Shown: positions 9,153-16,299, counted from the stretch's first letter. The stretch: DNA of 21,209 nucleotides from PVC group bacterium (GCA_003565815.1 PXAS01000203.1:1-21209); one strand, 5' to 3'. Numbers and translations: made by a program. Notes: generated from the letters alone by a model not told the origin.

Positions 9153-10036
9153 GAATTCTCCAGAAAACGTTGGGTCAGGTCGCCATAGGCATCAATGCGT
9201 CGATCGCGGAAAAAGGGCCACATTCGCCGGTGGTCTTCGAGGGCTTTGAGGTCGCACTCGGCAATCAGAACTTCCTCCGAGGAACCGGAGCCTTCCGCGA
9301 TCAGGGTGCCGGTGAAATCGGAAACAAAGCTGTTCCCCCAAAATTCGGTGGTTCCTTCCGTGCCTACGCGGTTGATGGCGGCGTAGAAGCAACCGTTGGC
9401 GACCGCGTGTCCTTGCTGCACGCGCAACCAAGCGTTGCGCTGGGCTTCGCCCAAGGCGGGTTTTTCCTCGGGCAGCCAGCCGATGGCCGTGGGACAGAAA
9501 ATGATTTCCGCGCCGCGCATGGCCGTGAGCCGGGCGGACTCGGGATACCACTGGTCCCAGCAAATGATCACGCCGATGCGTCCGAAAGCGGTTTCCCAGG
9601 CGCGAAATCCGAGATCGCCGGGTGTGAAGTAAAATTTTTCTTCAAATCCGGGGTCTTGGGGAATATGCATTTTCCGGTAGCGGCCCAACAAAGCACCGTC
9701 CGCATCCACGATGGCGGCGGTATTGTGATAAAGACCTGCGGCGCGACGTTCGAACAGGGAAAGAACGAGGACCACGCCCAGTTCTTTGGCGAGTGCTTGG
9801 AGGCGGGTCGTGGAAGGGCCGGGGATCGCTTCCGCGAGATCGAAAAGACCGGGGTCTTGGGTTTTGCAAAAATAGGGGGTGGTGAACAATTCCTGGGTGC
9901 AAAGGATTTTCGCTCCCTGGGCTGCGGCGTCTCGAATCATCTCCTCCGTCCGTTCACAGGCGGCATTCGCGGTTTCACGGGCGCTGGATTGTAGGCAGGC
10001 AATGCGTAAGGTGTCCATGGGCTTGTGATCTACCAT
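9149..10036 (-). CDS. aguB: N-carbamoylputrescine amidase (nitrilase superfamily)
   Basis: This 295-residue carbon-nitrogen hydrolase has the Glu-Lys-Cys triad visible as E49 (TQELF), K122 (YRKMHIP) and C159 (ICWDQWYPE). The blocks H-I-P-Q-D-P-G-F-E-E-K-F-Y-F-T-P-G-D and C-P-T-A-I-G-W are characteristic of AguB, which converts N-carbamoylputrescine to putrescine, CO2 and ammonia in agmatine-based polyamine synthesis. The usual partner, agmatine deiminase AguA, is not in the window. The start is uncertain: ATG at 10036 gives MVDHKPMDTLRIA, while the internal ATG at 10018 would begin MDTLRIA, closer to most relatives. Neither has a strong ribosome-binding site. The stop overlaps the CPBP protease start (ATGA). 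It is transcribed divergently from algH. Confidence 0.88.
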   Translation of the reverse strand: MVDHKPMDTLRIACLQSSARETANAACERTEEMIRDAAAQGAKILCTQELFTTPYFCKTQDPGLFDLAEAIPGPSTTRLQALAKELGVVLVLSLFERRAAGLYHNTAAIVDADGALLGRYRKMHIPQDPGFEEKFYFTPGDLGFRAWETAFGRIGVIICWDQWYPESARLTAMRGAEIIFCPTAIGWLPEEKPALGEAQRNAWLRVQQGHAVANGCFYAAINRVGTEGTTEFWGNSFVSDFTGTLIAEGSGSSEEVLIAECDLKALEDHRRMWPFFRDRRIDAYGDLTQRFLENS

Positions 10037-10073
10037 ACTTGCGGCATGATGGAAAGAGTCAAGCGCAAGGGAG

Positions 10074-10101
10074 TTGAACTCTGACGCGCTTCTGGTATCC
10101 T
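10074..10101 (+). promoter_or_regulatory. Candidate sigma70-type promoter for algH
   Basis: TTGAAC at 10074-10079 and TATCCT at 10096-10101 are separated by 16 bp in the 76-bp divergent region between the amidase and algH. Transcription would start near 10108. This gives an almost leaderless message for the ATG at 10113, or a short leader for the ATG at 10137. Confidence 0.4.
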
Positions 10102-10112
10102 AAAACAGAATC

Positions 10113-10673
10113 ATGAAAGAAATCGAATCCTTTTCCATGCCCACCGCCGGCGATGTCCTCGTAGCCGGCCCCCTGTTGCTCGACCCCAACTTCGCCCGAA
10201 GTTTGGTGTTTCTCCATGAAGTGGGCGATGAAGGAGCATTGGGGTTCATCCTCAACCGTCCTTTGGGCAAAACGCTGGGCGACATTGTGAACGAACCCGG
10301 GTTGCCCAAGTTCCTCGAACCGCTGCCCCTGTATTTTGGCGGACCCGTTCAATCGGATCAATTCATGTTGGTCTTGTTCCTTCGGGAACCCGGGGGGCAC
10401 CGCATTCATTGCGATCTCAGTCCCGATGCGGATCAAATCAGCGAAGCGCTGGATGAAGGCACGGGATGGCTGCGCGCATACATCGGTTATTCGGGATGGA
10501 CGCCCGGACAACTTGAAACGGAATGCCTTCAAAAAGACTGGCAATGCACACCCTCGGATGAAATCATGGTCAACCAAGATCACATCCATGGATTGTGGGA
10601 CCTTTATCACCGCGGAGATCTTCGATGGCAAGCGCTTCGCCGCCATTTCCCGAAATCCTGGGGGCGAAATTAA
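10113..10673 (+). CDS. YqgE/AlgH family protein (DUF179)
   Basis: The 186-residue cytoplasmic protein has the family blocks: L-V-A-G-P-L-L-L-D-P-N-F-A-R-S-L-V-F at the start, E-G-A-L-G-F-I-L-N-R-P-L-G, then L-Y-F-G-G-P-V-Q-S-D, and G-Y-S-G-W-T-P-G-Q-L-E-T-E-C. AlgH was named from alginate regulation in Pseudomonas, but its biochemical role is not settled. The start may be the ATG at 10113 (MKEIESFSM) or at 10137 (MPTAGDVLVA); both leave the domain whole. At the 3' end the stop codon TAA is part of a truncated repeat unit (TTAACCGGGGACA at 10670-10682), so the last few residues were probably set by REP insertion. Confidence 0.88.
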   Translation: MKEIESFSMPTAGDVLVAGPLLLDPNFARSLVFLHEVGDEGALGFILNRPLGKTLGDIVNEPGLPKFLEPLPLYFGGPVQSDQFMLVLFLREPGGHRIHCDLSPDADQISEALDEGTGWLRAYIGYSGWTPGQLETECLQKDWQCTPSDEIMVNQDHIHGLWDLYHRGDLRWQALRRHFPKSWGRN

Positions 10674-10682
10674 CCGGGGACA
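10670..10682 (+). repeat. Truncated REP unit supplying the algH stop
   Basis: TTAACCGGGGACA at 10670-10682 is repeated exactly at 10684-10696, where it runs on into a full REP. It looks like a broken first copy or a small duplication. The TAA within it terminates algH. Confidence 0.65.
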
Positions 10683-10688
10683 TTTAAC

Positions 10689-10736
10689 CGGGGACAGGCC
10701 CCGAAATCTCCCGCAGTTTTTCGGGGCCTGTCCCCG
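10689..10736. repeat. Inverted REP pair next to the RAYT gene, probable terminator
   Basis: CGGGGACAGGCCCCGAAA at 10689-10706 is followed after 12 nt by its exact reverse complement at 10719-10736, giving an 18-bp perfect stem. A T-rich run (TTATTTTTTT, 10737-10746) follows on the plus strand, so the pair can also act as an intrinsic terminator for algH. Inverted REP pairs of this kind (BIME-like) are the usual partners of REP-associated tyrosine transposases, and one starts about 115 bp downstream. Confidence 0.85.
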
Positions 10737-10850
10737 TTATTTTTTTACTTTTTTCAAAAAATCGCGGAAAATATGACTTTTGTTGGGTGTATGGAGGTAA
10801 GGGTTACCACCCGGGTGATCCATGAAACCTCTGGATTGGAGCTGTATCCG

Positions 10851-11864
10851 ATGAGAAAAGCAAGAATTTTACGGGAGGGCGGGGTCTATCACGTCACATC
10901 CCGAGTGGTCGAACGGAAACTGATTTTTGACGAGACGGAAAAGGAAAGGATCCGAATTTGGTTGTATCAACTTGCAAATTTTTCCGGGATTACGGTATTG
11001 ACGCATGCGATCATGGGAAACCATTTCCATTTGCTGGTTGAAGTGCCGTCAAAACCTTCTCGTAAGTCACTGGACGAAAAAGAATTGGCGAGACGCTTGG
11101 ACTTTTTGCCGGAAAAACCTTCCTGTAAAAAATCCCGAGGGAGCCTGTTTTTGTCGGATATCGAGCGGTTGAGGCGCTCGGGTGATCCAAGCCGTGCGCA
11201 TGAAAAATGCGAGGCGGTTCGCTCCCGCATGTTTGATTTGAGTGCTTTTGTGAAGGATTTCAAGCAAAGAATCAGTCAGGATTATAACGAACGCCATGCA
11301 CGTAAAGGACCTTTGTGGGAAGAACGGTTTCACAGCACGGTTGTGCAGGAATCGCCTGGCGTACTGTTGAAAGTTGCCTCCTACATTGACTTGAACCCCG
11401 TGCGGGCCGGGTTGTGCCGCGACCCGGCGATCTACCGTTATTGTGGGTATGGGATGTGTGCGGGGGGAGACGAAGAGGCGAAGCCTGGATTCATCCGTTT
11501 GTTCGAATTGTTGGGGCAATGGAGTCTTGCCGAACAATCGGGCAAGGCTTTGGAAGCATACCGAGTCGCTCTTTTTATGGAATGCCGTGACCGACCGGGC
11601 AAAAAGTCTGAAGCCCGAGCGTCTCTTTCGGACGAGGAAGTGAATGCGGTGATCAACTTGAGAGGGGAAATTCCTCTCGGTAAGCTGATGAAGATCCGGA
11701 TGAAATATCTAAGCACGGGCATGGTGCTGGGCACGCGGATTTTTGTGGAGAGTTTCGCAAAACAACATCGAATGCGCAATCACTTGAAACGCAAAATCAA
11801 GCCATTGGAAGTGGATGAATGCTTGGAATGGGTCGTATTGAACGGGTGCCCGGGAAACACGTGA
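10851..11864 (+). CDS. REP-associated tyrosine transposase (RAYT, IS200/Y1 type)
   Basis: The 337-residue product begins MRKARILREGGVYHVTSRVV, typical of Y1-transposase-like RAYT proteins. The HUH metal-binding motif is H58-F-H60 in M-G-N-H-F-H-L-L-V-E-V-P, and a likely catalytic tyrosine is Y178 in S-Y-I-D-L-N-P-V-R-A-G-L. G-P-L-W-E-E-R-F-H-S is another family block. RAYTs nick and rejoin single-stranded REP hairpins and are thought to spread or maintain them; unlike IS200 they are usually single-copy and not bordered by their own ends. The frame is open from an ATG at 10773, but the ATG at 10851 matches relatives and has GGAG 9 nt upstream. About 110 residues C-terminal to the tyrosine carry a basic region (KRKIKP) that may bind DNA. 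The domain appears intact. Confidence 0.9.
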   Translation: MRKARILREGGVYHVTSRVVERKLIFDETEKERIRIWLYQLANFSGITVLTHAIMGNHFHLLVEVPSKPSRKSLDEKELARRLDFLPEKPSCKKSRGSLFLSDIERLRRSGDPSRAHEKCEAVRSRMFDLSAFVKDFKQRISQDYNERHARKGPLWEERFHSTVVQESPGVLLKVASYIDLNPVRAGLCRDPAIYRYCGYGMCAGGDEEAKPGFIRLFELLGQWSLAEQSGKALEAYRVALFMECRDRPGKKSEARASLSDEEVNAVINLRGEIPLGKLMKIRMKYLSTGMVLGTRIFVESFAKQHRMRNHLKRKIKPLEVDECLEWVVLNGCPGNT

Positions 11865-11944
11865 TCCTTGACTGAACACGGAAAATCAGGGCTTGGTTTC
11901 TGAATATTCTTTTCAGAATCCCCATGATTGGGTATGGAGTCCGC

Positions 11945-12430
11945 ATGGTAAAGAAAAAACAGTATTGGCTGATGAAAAGCGAGCCGGACGTATATTCGAT
12001 CGATGATCTGGAGCGTGATGACCGTGAACCTTGGAATGGCATCCGGAATTATCAGGCGCGGAATTTTTTGCGGGATGACATGAAAGAGGGGGATTTGGCG
12101 TTTTTCTACCACAGCAATGCCAAACCTCCCGGTATCGTCGGGGTAATGAAAATCGACTCCGGCCCCGAGCCTGATCGGTTGGCCTTTGATGAAAACAGCG
12201 CTTATTTCGATCCGAAATCCGATCCGGAAAATCCGAGATGGATACAACGCCAGGTGCGATTCGTGGCGAGGCTTCCTGAAATGGTCACGCTGGAGGAAAT
12301 GAAAAAAGATGAAAATCTCGAGGGGATTTTGGTCACGCGCCGGGGCCAACGTCTGAGCATCCAGCCCGTGGACGCACACCATTTCCGCTATCTATGCAAA
12401 CGGGGTGGACTGAAAAAAATTCCCTCTTGA
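11945..12430 (+). CDS. EVE-domain protein (THYN1-like)
   Basis: The product is about 161 residues and consists almost wholly of an EVE domain: Y-W-L-M-K-S-E-P-D-V-Y-S-I-D-D-L at the start, W-N-G-I-R-N-Y-Q-A-R-N-F, G-D-L-A-F-F-Y-H-S-N and G-I-V-G-V-M-K-I. EVE domains belong to the PUA-like fold and bind modified bases in DNA or RNA; the bacterial single-domain forms have no settled function. The ATG at 11945 is preferred over the one at 11924 because GGAG at 11936-11939 sits 5 nt before it and the domain begins directly after. It follows the RAYT gene by 80 bp, with a weak 7-bp hairpin between (11898-11918). Confidence 0.88.
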   Translation: MVKKKQYWLMKSEPDVYSIDDLERDDREPWNGIRNYQARNFLRDDMKEGDLAFFYHSNAKPPGIVGVMKIDSGPEPDRLAFDENSAYFDPKSDPENPRWIQRQVRFVARLPEMVTLEEMKKDENLEGILVTRRGQRLSIQPVDAHHFRYLCKRGGLKKIPS

Positions 12431-12569
12431 ATTCACGAGCTTGCCTTGGGGCGGATTCCCGCTATGTGCCTGTTATGGATGATCCTTTTACGATTCTATC
12501 TTCCAAAGAAATTGTGCAATACAAGCACCGGGTGCTTGGCGTATCGGTGTTGCCGGTGGGAGGGGCCCA

Positions 12570-13112
12570 ATGGCGGTGAAACACAGTTTACAGGACGTTT
12601 GCAAAATCATTGGCAAAAATCACGTGTATCTTGGGCAGATTCAGAGCGCCCTGGAGTTGTACAAACCCGAGCCCCCGCACCACTACAAACGCGGGTACAT
12701 CGATTTCCTGACAAAGTGCACGGCATTGAGAACCTTTGGGGTTGTACTCGGAGATATTCAGGATCTTTTTCGCAAAGAATTGAAGGTGGCCCGCCTTTTG
12801 CATCTGGATACGCACTCTGACTCCCCCACTTGGTATTTGGATGGATGCAATTTGGAGGGCCGCGATCCGAATCGTCTTTTGCTCACGGGCATCAACGTTG
12901 GGTTTCCCGTCATGTCCGGGCCCGTGCAGTCGGGATTGGATTTTGGGTCTAGGGAACCGGAACTTTTTGAAAGTCACCAAATGGGGGAAAACTTGGAGCA
13001 TGTGATGGAACTCTACCGCCGACAGGTTTTGAAAATCCGTCGCAGAGTGGAGGAAGAACGGCCCATCATTCGCACGGCCTTGAACTGGTCCAACAAAGCA
13101 TTCCAATTTTAA
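12570..13112 (+). CDS. Unrecognised protein with HTH-like N-terminus
   Basis: The 180-residue soluble product has a strong ribosome-binding site (GGGAGGGG at 12558-12565). The first 60-70 residues are helical and resemble a MerR-like or other helix-turn-helix unit: S-L-Q-D-V-C-K-I-I-G-K-N-H-V-Y-L-G-Q-I-Q, followed by L-R-T-F-G-V-V-L-G-D-I-Q-D-L-F. A middle part with L-D-T-H-S-D-S-P-T-W-Y-L-D and G-F-P-V-M-S-G-P-V looks like a small beta-rich domain, and the end (E-L-Y-R-R-Q-V-L-K-I-R-R-R-V-E-E-E-R) is probably a helix or short coiled coil. I do not recognise the family. It ends 25 bp before purC and is likely co-transcribed with it. A DNA-binding role is only a suggestion. Confidence 0.7.
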   Translation: MAVKHSLQDVCKIIGKNHVYLGQIQSALELYKPEPPHHYKRGYIDFLTKCTALRTFGVVLGDIQDLFRKELKVARLLHLDTHSDSPTWYLDGCNLEGRDPNRLLLTGINVGFPVMSGPVQSGLDFGSREPELFESHQMGENLEHVMELYRRQVLKIRRRVEEERPIIRTALNWSNKAFQF

Positions 13113-13137
13113 TCCCTAATCCACATTGGAACCTGAT

Positions 13138-14085
13138 ATGAACTCACTTGTTTTGGAAACGCAGTGTCCTGATTTGCAGCTTTTGGCGCGAGGCAAGGTT
13201 CGCGACGTTTATGAGGTTGACGAAGAGCACTTGTTGTTCGTGGCCACCGATCGAATCAGCGCATTCGATGTGATCATGAAAAACGGCGTGCCGGGGAAAG
13301 GCGTCTTGTTGACCCGGATCAGCCGTTTTTGGTTTGAATGGCTTGGAAACCGTGTGCCCCATCATTTTGTCACCGCAAATTTCGAGGAAATGCCGGCCTC
13401 CGTCCGCCAATATGCGGATCAGTTGGCCGGGCGGTCCATGTTGGTCAGGCGATTGAACATTCTCCCGGTAGAGGCGATCGTCCGGGGATATTTGGCGGGC
13501 TCCGGCTGGGCATCCTATCAAAAAGACACGACCGTTTGCGGGATACAGCTTCCCCCTGGCCTTCGTCAGTGCGAAAAATTGCCCGCACCGATCTACACGC
13601 CCAGCACAAAAGCGGATGCCGGCGACCACGATCTGAATATCAGTCCAGAGGAAGCCAAGCGCATATTGGGGCCCGTGCATGCGGCAAAGGTTGAGTCCAT
13701 GGCCTTGGATTTATATGAAACCGCCAGGGAGTATGCGGCGAGCAAGGGAATCTTGTTGGCGGACACCAAATTTGAGTTTGGGGTCGATGAAATGGGCCGC
13801 GTCACGTTGGCGGATGAAATTTTGACCCCCGACAGTTCACGGTTTTGGCCGGCCGCGGGGTATGTCCCAGGTCGGGATCAACCCAGCTTCGACAAGCAAT
13901 TCGTGCGCAATTACCTGGAATCCATTTCATTTGACAAAAAAGAACCCGTAACGCTTCCGGAAAATGTTGTGCGCCGGACATTGGAGAAATATCGGGAAGC
14001 CGCCGCCTTGTTGATTTCCGACGAAAATCGGGGACAGGCCCCGAAAAACGCGAAAAATGAAACGGGGACAGGCCCCGAAACATGA
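13138..14085 (+). CDS. purC: SAICAR synthase with REP-derived C-terminal tail
   Basis: Phosphoribosylaminoimidazole-succinocarboxamide synthase condenses CAIR with aspartate, using ATP, in purine synthesis. Visible family blocks include A-R-G-K-V-R-D-V-Y near the start, A-T-D-R-I-S-A-F-D-V, V-E-A-I-V-R-G-Y-L-A-G-S-G-W, S-T-K-A-D-A-G-D-H-D-L-N-I-S, L-A-D-T-K-F-E-F-G and D-E-I-L-T-P-D-S-S-R-F-W-P. The ATG at 13138 is preferred to the in-frame TTG at 13126. The family normally ends shortly after E-K-Y-R-E-A-A-A-L-L; here about 20 more residues (ENRGQAPKNAKNETGTGPET) are encoded by two REP copies read in two different frames, and the TGA lies in the spacer before a third copy. The body of the enzyme looks complete, so it is probably functional. 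Confidence 0.93.
   Translation: MNSLVLETQCPDLQLLARGKVRDVYEVDEEHLLFVATDRISAFDVIMKNGVPGKGVLLTRISRFWFEWLGNRVPHHFVTANFEEMPASVRQYADQLAGRSMLVRRLNILPVEAIVRGYLAGSGWASYQKDTTVCGIQLPPGLRQCEKLPAPIYTPSTKADAGDHDLNISPEEAKRILGPVHAAKVESMALDLYETAREYAASKGILLADTKFEFGVDEMGRVTLADEILTPDSSRFWPAAGYVPGRDQPSFDKQFVRNYLESISFDKKEPVTLPENVVRRTLEKYREAAALLISDENRGQAPKNAKNETGTGPET
14029..14046 (+). repeat. REP copy in the purC 3' end (first)
   Basis: CGGGGACAGGCCCCGAAA, identical to the RAYT-linked core, is read in the frame R-G-Q-A-P-K within the purC tail. Confidence 0.9.
14063..14080 (+). repeat. REP copy in the purC 3' end (second)
   Basis: An exact direct copy lies 34 bp after the first, read in the frame T-G-T-G-P-E and followed by the purC stop codon at 14083-14085. 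Confidence 0.9.
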
Positions 14086-14087
14086 AA

Positions 14088-14105
14088 CGGGGACAGGCCC
14101 CGAAA
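14088..14105 (+). repeat. REP copy between purC and the convergent gene (third)
   Basis: An exact direct copy lies 25 bp after the second, in the 38-bp gap between the two converging stop codons. All three copies here are head-to-tail, unlike the inverted pair at the RAYT locus. Confidence 0.9.
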
Positions 14106-14123
14106 ATTGGAAAATTGGGAAGA

Positions 14124-14906
14124 TCAGGGTTCTTCGGTTTCTTTGGCTTCCGCCGGTACTGTTGTTTCGGGTTCTTCGGGTGTTGGGGCTTCCATGGATA
14201 GGGACCGGAAGTTGATGCGGCGGGGAGATGCGGTGTTTTTTTGTATCAAATGAAGGGTGCCATGGCGGGGGCTGCCATGAACCGCTCCGGTGAACCGTCG
14301 GCCCCTGGCCCCGTCTATTTCCATGACCATAATGCGCACCCGGTTTTCCTCCCCTTCCCATGAAACCCGCTTTCCCGCTTCCACGAAAAGTTTTTCGGGC
14401 CCGATCCGAATTTCGACGAGGTTGTCGAGGTCATTTTGAAAAGTATGGGCGTCGCTGGGCACGGTTTTTTGTGAAAAATCGATGAGCTCGTGTTCGAGTT
14501 GATCCGCGTCATCGGGAATTCCCGAGGCAAGCAACACCAGAACGCGATCCCAGTCTTTGGGAATGGGTCTTAAATCACCCAGCGAACGGGGCGTGGCATC
14601 GGGTTCCGCAGGGGAAGCGAAAAGGGGGATGGGCCGATCCTTGGGCACTTGGATTTCCCGGCTGTAGCCGTTGCGAAGAATTCTCACGGTTTGGGCGTTG
14701 GGCCCGGCCCCTACTTGCAGGCGGGTGGGGAGCGTGTCCCATTGACTGTCTTCCGTGAGAATTCCCCGAATGGGAGGTGCGAAAAACCGCAAGGAAATGG
14801 ATTCTTCCGCGTGGAGAAAGAACCCTGCAAGCAGGGCGAAACCCATGGCGGGCAAACGCCATGTCAGGAGGGAGGCAAAGGGTAAGGAAAAGGATGTGGC
14901 ATGCAT
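14124..14906 (-). CDS. Secreted or membrane-anchored protein of unknown function
   Basis: The product has 260 residues. The N-terminus has a basic and then hydrophobic segment (W-R-L-P-A-M-G-F-A-L-L-A-G-F-F-L-H-A, about 16-33) ending at HAEES, which fits a signal peptide; the ATG at 14846 would give a shorter version starting just before it. The mature part has mixed beta-type sequence (F-F-A-P-P-I-R-G-I-L, V-R-I-L-R-N-G-Y-S-R-E-I-Q-V-P, D-R-V-L-V-L-L-A-S-G) and no catalytic motif I recognise. The last 20 residues are a Pro/Glu/Thr-rich acidic tail. It converges with purC across a REP copy and is followed on its coding strand by no clear terminator. Location is likely periplasmic; function unknown. 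Confidence 0.6.
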   Translation of the reverse strand: MHATSFSLPFASLLTWRLPAMGFALLAGFFLHAEESISLRFFAPPIRGILTEDSQWDTLPTRLQVGAGPNAQTVRILRNGYSREIQVPKDRPIPLFASPAEPDATPRSLGDLRPIPKDWDRVLVLLASGIPDDADQLEHELIDFSQKTVPSDAHTFQNDLDNLVEIRIGPEKLFVEAGKRVSWEGEENRVRIMVMEIDGARGRRFTGAVHGSPRHGTLHLIQKNTASPRRINFRSLSMEAPTPEEPETTVPAEAKETEEP

Positions 14907-14994
14907 GCTTGAAAGCTTACGGTACTTGCCCCCCGGTAGACAAGCTTTTCAGTCAAAATTCAACGCAACCGGCTTTGAATGGTCCGTGGAAAAA

Positions 14995-15022
14995 AAAAGA
15001 CTCCCCGGATGGGGAGTCTTTT
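14995..15022 (-). terminator. Intrinsic terminator of glnA
   Basis: A 12-bp perfect stem pairs 14995-15006 with 15011-15022 around a 4-nt loop (GGAT on the plus strand). Read on the minus strand it is GC-rich at the loop side and followed by nine T residues. It lies 24 bp beyond the glnA stop codon and 89 bp before the next gene on that strand. Confidence 0.9.
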
Positions 15023-15045
15023 CCATTTGATTTTGGAATCGCCAC

Positions 15046-16050
15046 TTAACTTTTGACCGTGCTGATGATGGCGGCGGCCACTTTGTAGGGGTCCGCGTTG
15101 GAGGCGGGACGACGGTCTTCGAGCCAACCCTTCCATCCGTTTTCCACGGTGGCGATGGGGATGCGGATCGATGCGCCGCGGTCGGAAACGCCATAGCTGA
15201 ACTTGTCGATGCTCTGGGTTTCGTGCAAACCGGTGAGGCGCTTGTCGTTGTCGTGACCATAGACGGAAATGTGGCGTCCAATGGTGGAACCGAATTTGGA
15301 GCAAATCTCCTCGTAGGTTTCCTTGCTGCCACATTCGCGCAACACGGAGTTGGAGAAGTTCGCATGCATGCCGGATCCATTCCAGTCGGTGGGACCGAGG
15401 GGCTTGGGATGCCATTCGATGGACAAACCGTATTTTTCGCCGATTCGTTCCAACAGATAACGGGCGACCCAGAGTTCATCTCCGGCGTTTTTCGCCCCTT
15501 TGGAGAAAATCTGGAATTCCCATTGGCCGGTGGCCACTTCGGCGTTGATGCCTTCGACGTTGATGCCGGCTTCCAAACAAGCGTCCAGATGCTCCTCGAT
15601 CAAATCACGTCCAAAGGCATTTTTGGCGCCCACGGAGCAGTAATAAGGACCTTGGGGCGCGGGGTATCCGCCGACAGGGAAGCCCAGGGGACGGCTGGTT
15701 TCCGGATTCCACAGGAAATATTCCTGTTCAAAGCCGAACCAGAAATCGTCGTCATCATCGTCAATGAGCGCGCGACCATTGGATTCGTGGGCGCTGCCAT
15801 CCGGGTTGAGGACTTCGGTCATCACCAAATAAGCGTTTTTCCGGTCGGGATCGGGGAAGATTGCCACGGGTTTCATCAGACAGTCCGAAGAATTTCCTTC
15901 GGCTTGCTGGGTGGAACTTCCGTCAAACGACCACATGGGACATTCTTCCAATGTGCCGCCGAAATCTTTCACGATTTTGGTTTTGGAGCGGATGGACTGC
16001 GTGGGTTTGTATCCGTCCAGCCAGAGGTATTCGAGTTTTGTTTTTGCCAT
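15046..16050 (-). CDS. glnA: Glutamine synthetase, type II (eukaryotic-like)
   Basis: The 334-residue enzyme makes glutamine from glutamate, ammonia and ATP. Its short length and sequence (L-E-Y-L-W-L-D-G-Y near the start, M-W-S-F-D-G-S-S-T at about 39-47, G-F-E-Q-E-Y-F-L at about 105, N-V-E-G-I-N-A-E-V, N-G-S-G-M-H-A-N-F and E-D-R-R-P-A-S-N-A-D-P-Y near the end) place it in the GSII group rather than the 470-residue bacterial GSI. GSII lacks the adenylylation loop of GSI, so control is probably transcriptional. The ribosome-binding site AAGGAGAG lies about 9 nt before the ATG. A long leader of about 85 nt, a sigma54-like promoter and a dedicated terminator indicate a single-gene unit. The product is cytoplasmic and complete. 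Confidence 0.95.
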   Translation of the reverse strand: MAKTKLEYLWLDGYKPTQSIRSKTKIVKDFGGTLEECPMWSFDGSSTQQAEGNSSDCLMKPVAIFPDPDRKNAYLVMTEVLNPDGSAHESNGRALIDDDDDDFWFGFEQEYFLWNPETSRPLGFPVGGYPAPQGPYYCSVGAKNAFGRDLIEEHLDACLEAGINVEGINAEVATGQWEFQIFSKGAKNAGDELWVARYLLERIGEKYGLSIEWHPKPLGPTDWNGSGMHANFSNSVLRECGSKETYEEICSKFGSTIGRHISVYGHDNDKRLTGLHETQSIDKFSYGVSDRGASIRIPIATVENGWKGWLEDRRPASNADPYKVAAAIISTVKS

Positions 16051-16144
16051 GTTATGCTTCTCTCCTTGGGAGGTGGGTTCTTGGTTCGCAAAATGTTCTC
16101 CGGGATGGAGGCATTCTGTTTGTTTCGTGTTCGGTGATATTTAT

Positions 16145-16161
16145 AGCAACCAATATGCCAA
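16145..16161 (-). promoter_or_regulatory. Sigma54-like promoter upstream of glnA
   Basis: On the minus strand TTGGCATATTGGTTGCT matches the -24/-12 pattern YTGGCAC-N5-TTGCW, with the GG and GC doublets exactly 12 bp apart. Transcription would start near 16135, about 85 nt before the start codon. Nitrogen-responsive glnA genes are classic sigma54 targets. A sigma70 reading of the same DNA (TTTCAA, 17 bp, TATAAA, about 16140-16168) is also possible. Confidence 0.5.
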
Positions 16162-16186
16162 CTTGAAAGGATTGTTTTGTGAATCA

Positions 16187-16219
16187 TTGCAAGATGTTCA
16201 TTTGCAAGTGTATGCATAC
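16187..16219. promoter_or_regulatory. Possible regulator sites upstream of glnA
   Basis: TTGCAAG occurs twice in the same direction (16187-16193 and 16202-16208), 15 bp apart, followed by the perfect 10-bp palindrome GTATGCATAC at 16210-16219. They lie 25-75 bp upstream of the candidate glnA promoter in an otherwise gene-free AT-rich stretch (16051-16299). They do not match the NtrC consensus I know, so the binding protein is open. Confidence 0.3.
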
Positions 16220-16299
16220 GTTGTGATTTACCGGTTCAAAAAATAAATCCTTCAAAAACAACAAAAATGTACTTTAAAAAAATAGAGAGTACAAATATG

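Noticed and set aside
11898..11918. 7-bp hairpin between the RAYT and EVE genes as a terminator
   Set aside because: The stem is AT-rich and is not followed by a T-run, so termination is not supported.
12475..12579. Small open frame of 34 codons just before the HTH-like gene, overlapping its start by 10 bp
   Set aside because: The peptide looks somewhat protein-like, but there is no ribosome-binding site before its ATG and nothing recognisable in it; the strong site GGGAGGGG inside it serves the next gene.
10689..14105. Repeats considered as a CRISPR array
   Set aside because: The repeated unit is a short palindromic REP with irregular spacing, in separate loci and partly inside genes; no regular spacers or cas genes are present.
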